From Yersinia frederiksenii ATCC 33641 (GTDB lineage: Bacteria; Pseudomonadota; Gammaproteobacteria; Enterobacterales; Enterobacteriaceae), in NCBI RefSeq assembly GCF_000754805.1, contig NZ_KN150731.1:4017886-4081885 (forward strand): DNA of 64,000 bases, in the 5' to 3' direction. How positions within the stretch are numbered: the stretch's first letter is position 1; each line of letters begins with the position of its first letter. The translations under genes and the position numbers were made by a program. Of this stretch, positions 60,919 to 64,000 are shown one piece after another. The notes beneath the pieces are model-generated. The model was not told the DNA's origin. It saw nothing but the letters and a program-made list of their open reading frames with translations, and searched no databases.

Positions 60919-61173
60919 CTACTCAGCATCCGGAGTAAAAGGGGTTAATGGAGCATCGACATCGTCGCTCAGAAGAACCTGAACGCGCTGTTCAGCCTGC
61001 AGCAAGGTTTGTTGCCCAAGGCGCGCCAATTGTACGCCACGCTCAAACTCATTTAATGCTTCTTCCAGCGGAAGTTCACCTGACTCCAGGCGAGTAACAA
61101 TCTGTTCCAGTTCGCTGAGCGATGTCTCAAAACTGGCAGCTTTGGTTTCGGGTGATGCGGCTTTTTTTGGCAT
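60919..61173 (-). CDS. xseB: Exodeoxyribonuclease VII small subunit
   Basis: 84 residues with the conserved [20 protein letters not shown] and FERGVQLA segments of XseB. It binds the large subunit XseA to form exonuclease VII, which degrades single-stranded DNA. It starts the xseB-ispA-dxs operon and is divergent from thiI, with 277 bases between the starts. The ribosome site is weak. Confidence 0.95.
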   Translation of the reverse strand: MPKKAASPETKAASFETSLSELEQIVTRLESGELPLEEALNEFERGVQLARLGQQTLLQAEQRVQVLLSDDVDAPLTPFTPDAE

Positions 61174-61450
61174 AGTTTTTATTTGACTCGATAGCTTTTA
61201 TGAAACGTAACCTTGATGGTGCGTAATCTTTTTCTGCTTGCTGAAAGCAACTTTTCATGTCTGAAACTTATTACCGGCTATTCTAGCGGATAATGCAGGG
61301 GAAATCGTGGCGTTTAAGTCTGGTTTTTAGTACGCAGTGGCTCCCCATATAGTGATATACTCCACGGCTTGCATGTTTTCGCTAACGCCTTTGACTGTTG
61401 CTAATCGATAGCGACGCCATCACTCCATAACCAGACAACTAAAGACCGCC

Positions 61451-62902
61451 ATGAAGTTTATCATTAAATTGTTCCCAGAAATCACCATCAAGAGTCAATC
61501 TGTGCGATTGCGCTTCATTAAAATCCTCACAACCAACATTCGCAACGTACTGAAAAACCTTGAGGATGACACCCTTGCGGTGGTCCGTCATTGGGATCAT
61601 ATTGAAATCCGCACCAAAGATGACAATCTTGGCCCACAGATTTGTGATGCCCTGACCCGCGTGCCGGGAATTCACCATATTCTCGAAGTGGAAGATCGTA
61701 GCTACACTGATATGCACAATATTTTTGAGCAAACGCTGGAAGCCTACCGCGAAACACTGGTCGGAAAAACTTTCTGTGTGCGGGTTAAACGCCGTGGTAA
61801 ACATGAATTTTCTTCTGGCGATGTTGAGCGATATGTCGGTGGCGGCCTGAATCAGCATATTGAAAGTGCCAAAGTCAAACTGAATCATCCACAAGTGACC
61901 GTTCATCTGGAAGTTGATCAGGATAAACTGACACTGATTAAAGCACGCCATGAAGGGTTAGGTGGCTTCCCGATCGGTACTCAGGAAGATGTTTTATCTC
62001 TGATTTCAGGTGGTTTTGACTCCGGTGTCTCCAGCTATATGCTGATGCGCCGAGGCTGTCGTGTACACTATTGCTTCTTCAATCTTGGTGGTTCTGCCCA
62101 TGAAATTGGCGTGAAGCAAGTGGCGCATTATCTGTGGAATCGTTTTGGCAGTTCCCATCGGGTACGTTTTGTTGCCATTGATTTCGAGCCGGTAGTTGGC
62201 GAGATCTTAGAGAAAGTCGAAGATGGCCAGATGGGCGTGGTCTTGAAACGCATGATGGTACGTGCGGCATCTCAGGTTGCCGAACGTTATGGTGTGCAGG
62301 CTTTGGTTACCGGTGAAGCTCTGGGGCAGGTTTCCAGCCAGACCCTGACTAACTTACGCTTAATTGATAATGCTTCTGATACCCTGATTCTGCGCCCACT
62401 TATCTCGCATGATAAAGAGCACATCATCAACCTGGCGCGGGAAATTGGTACCGAAGATTTCGCGAAAACTATGCCAGAATATTGTGGTGTGATCTCAAAA
62501 AGCCCGACAGTGAAAGCAGTTAAGGCCAAGATTGAAGAGGAAGAATCTCACTTTGACTTCTCTATTCTGGACCGGGTTGTCAGTGAAGCTAAAAACGTCG
62601 ATATCCGTGAAATCGCGGAGCAAAGCCGCGAACAGGTCATTGAAGTTGAAACTGTTGCAGAGCTGGCTGATACCGATGTGCTCTTGGATATCCGTGCGCC
62701 AGATGAGCAGGAAGAAAAGCCACTGAAATTAGACAGTGTTACAGTCCGGGCCTTGCCTTTCTATAAACTGAGCACACAATTTGCCGATCTGGATCAGAGC
62801 AAGACTTATCTGCTGTATTGCGATCGCGGTGTGATGAGCCGTTTGCAGGCGTTGTATCTGCGCGAGCAGGGTTATACCAACGTGAAAGTTTATCGCCCTT
62901 AA
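61451..62902 (+). CDS. thiI: tRNA 4-thiouridine synthase/sulfurtransferase ThiI
   Basis: 483 residues: a ferredoxin-like and THUMP domain (about 1-165), a PP-loop ATPase with [12 protein letters not shown] near 184-195, and a C-terminal rhodanese domain. The two cysteines that form the catalytic pair in E. coli are present in EYCGVISKS and LYCDRGVMS. It adds sulfur to uridine 8 of tRNA and passes sulfur to thiamine thiazole synthesis. It is a single-gene unit, divergent from xseB. Confidence 0.97.
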   Translation: MKFIIKLFPEITIKSQSVRLRFIKILTTNIRNVLKNLEDDTLAVVRHWDHIEIRTKDDNLGPQICDALTRVPGIHHILEVEDRSYTDMHNIFEQTLEAYRETLVGKTFCVRVKRRGKHEFSSGDVERYVGGGLNQHIESAKVKLNHPQVTVHLEVDQDKLTLIKARHEGLGGFPIGTQEDVLSLISGGFDSGVSSYMLMRRGCRVHYCFFNLGGSAHEIGVKQVAHYLWNRFGSSHRVRFVAIDFEPVVGEILEKVEDGQMGVVLKRMMVRAASQVAERYGVQALVTGEALGQVSSQTLTNLRLIDNASDTLILRPLISHDKEHIINLAREIGTEDFAKTMPEYCGVISKSPTVKAVKAKIEEEESHFDFSILDRVVSEAKNVDIREIAEQSREQVIEVETVAELADTDVLLDIRAPDEQEEKPLKLDSVTVRALPFYKLSTQFADLDQSKTYLLYCDRGVMSRLQALYLREQGYTNVKVYRP

Positions 62903-63061
62903 TTTTTGAATCATTGACGGCTACTGCGCTTTGCCATTCTGGGATTGCGCAGTGCTTGAACTCCTCGCGTACTATGTGTAGGTTGCGTGTTCTGCACAGG
63001 GCGCGCCCAAACTCCTTTCGTTCGTTACGTTTCTTAGGGGAGATTGTTCCTCTTTCAATCC

Positions 63062-64000
63062 CTAATAGCGGTAATCTTTTTTATCGATGCCATATTTTTT
63101 CATCCGCAGATAGAGTTTTTTCCGCGGTACCTGCAAATATTCCGCGACATCGTTAATTCGCCCTTGATGAATATTTAGCGCTTCATTAATTATCCGGCAC
63201 TCATACTGATCAATTCGCTCATCTAGGGGTGTGCAGTCGGTATCACCTGCCAGCTCCCCTGTAGTATCCGCCAGTGGCATGACGCCGACGGCAAATAATT
63301 CAGCTGCATTAAGCAATTCACGAATATTCCCCGGCCAAGGGCGGCGGCATAAGCTCTTCACGAAAGTTTCGCTGAGCTGAGGACGCTGGCGATTGAGTCG
63401 GGTGCAGGCATTCTCAAGATAATGGCGGAATAATATTTCAATATCACCAGGGCGTCGGGACAGTGGCAGGCACTCAATATGGCTCAGTGAGAAACGATAA
63501 TAGAGCTCTGGCACCAATTGTTGCTGTGCGGCCAACTGAGTTGCCGGGGTGTGGCTCAAGGCAATCAGGCGGAAACAGCAATCGTCAGGACTTTGCTGCT
63601 GAGCTAATGAACGTTGCTGTTGCTGGCTCAGTAACTCGATATTTTTAATCACTAAAGTGCCGCCTGATGCCTGTGCTATCCAACTATCCAGTTGGGCACC
63701 CGATTCACTGGCAGGGTCCGCCATCAGTAACGGTTTATCTCTACGCCGACTTAATTGATGTAGATAACGTGCGGCCAGTGTGCGACCGGTTCCCAGTTCG
63801 CCATAGAAGAACACCGGCACATCCACATCAGCCAGCATCTGTAATCGCTCACGTAATTGTTTTACCCAACCACTGCTACCCAGTAAGTGCTCACTTAGCT
63901 GCTCGCGCTGCCAGCAGCGCCGGGTAATCAGTGCATAGCGGTCAGCAAGCGCTTGATTAACAGTGAGTAATAGCTTTGCTGGATTAACGGGTTTCTCTAA
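63062..64000 (-). CDS. pgtA: PgtA-like response regulator, 5' part outside the window
   Basis: The last 312 codons are visible and the frame stays open to the window edge. It begins at the end of a receiver domain (LEKPVNPAKLLL, including the conserved Lys-Pro), then a shortened AAA-type domain with a changed P-loop (GELGTGRTLAARYLH), then a Fis-type HTH (GRINDVAEYLQVPRKKLYLRM). The GAFTGA loop needed to drive sigma-54 polymerase is missing. All this fits PgtA, which activates phosphoglycerate uptake in Salmonella. The symbol rests on remembered similarity, and pgtBCP should lie beyond the window if it is correct. Confidence 0.8.
   Translation of the reverse strand, partial: LEKPVNPAKLLLTVNQALADRYALITRRCWQREQLSEHLLGSSGWVKQLRERLQMLADVDVPVFFYGELGTGRTLAARYLHQLSRRRDKPLLMADPASESGAQLDSWIAQASGGTLVIKNIELLSQQQQRSLAQQQSPDDCCFRLIALSHTPATQLAAQQQLVPELYYRFSLSHIECLPLSRRPGDIEILFRHYLENACTRLNRQRPQLSETFVKSLCRRPWPGNIRELLNAAELFAVGVMPLADTTGELAGDTDCTPLDERIDQYECRIINEALNIHQGRINDVAEYLQVPRKKLYLRMKKYGIDKKDYRY

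Noticed and set aside
61439-61951. 170-codon minus-strand open frame at the start of thiI
   Set aside because: Antisense to the conserved THUMP region of thiI. Nothing in the translation resembles a protein family.

Overview
The window reads as the chromosome of an enterobacterium of the Yersiniaceae, most likely a Yersinia of the enterocolitica type. This rests on protein similarity recalled from memory (no search was run). The backbone keeps Escherichia coli gene order: dinB, pepD, gpt, frsA, crl, proB, proA, then aroL, ppnP, rdgC, mak, sbcC, sbcD, phoB, phoR, brnQ, proY, malZ, then acpH, queA, tgt, yajC, secD, secF, nrdR, ribD, ribH, nusB, thiL, pgpA, dxs, ispA, xseB, thiI. ERIC-type repeats at 57781-58000 and 26708-26850 fit this family. 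E. coli landmarks such as phoE, the thrW tRNA, aroM and tsx are missing from their usual places.

Layout. 1-2105: a YheO-like PAS/HTH regulator, a PLP-dependent hydroxy-amino-acid dehydratase and a RidA enamine deaminase, packed as one operon behind a promoter that should give a leaderless mRNA. 2170-9951: core genes, with dinB under a LexA box and proBA for proline synthesis. 9952-24192: the most variable part. It holds psuK-psuG-psuT (pseudouridine uptake and breakdown), an alpha-glucoside PTS and its phospho-glucosidase with a divergent GntR regulator, ycgR behind a textbook sigma-28 promoter, several small or orphan genes, a decayed TonB receptor, and aroL with a TyrR box. 24193-41158: ppnP, rdgC, mak, the SbcCD nuclease, the PhoBR two-component system followed by an extra PstS-like binding protein, brnQ, proY, malZ and a short-chain dehydrogenase. 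41219-44945: ggt, a 555-base gap with a hok/sok-like leader remnant, a two-Cys peroxiredoxin with an OxyR-like site, and acpH. 45077-50652: queuosine genes and the SecDF-YajC operon. 50978-53422: an AT-rich orphan gene for an 814-residue protein with internal repeats and a C-terminal membrane hairpin. 53494-62902: riboflavin, NusB, thiamine, phospholipid and isoprenoid genes. 63062-64000: the 3' part of a PgtA-like response regulator that runs off the window.

How the genes work together. Dehydratase and RidA form a make-and-clean-up pair. PsuT, PsuK and PsuG import pseudouridine, phosphorylate it and split it to uracil and ribose 5-phosphate. The AglA-like PTS imports and phosphorylates alpha-glucosides that the GH4 enzyme hydrolyses. 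RibD, RibH and NusB, and Dxs, IspA and XseB, are the usual mixed housekeeping operons.

The best candidate for something undescribed is the 814-residue repeat protein between secF and nrdR. Others are the hok/sok-like leader without a Hok frame, the HTH-fused pseudouridine kinase next to a 20-base palindrome, and the hairpin flanked by direct repeats near 21230. All functional statements without direct motif support are inferences.
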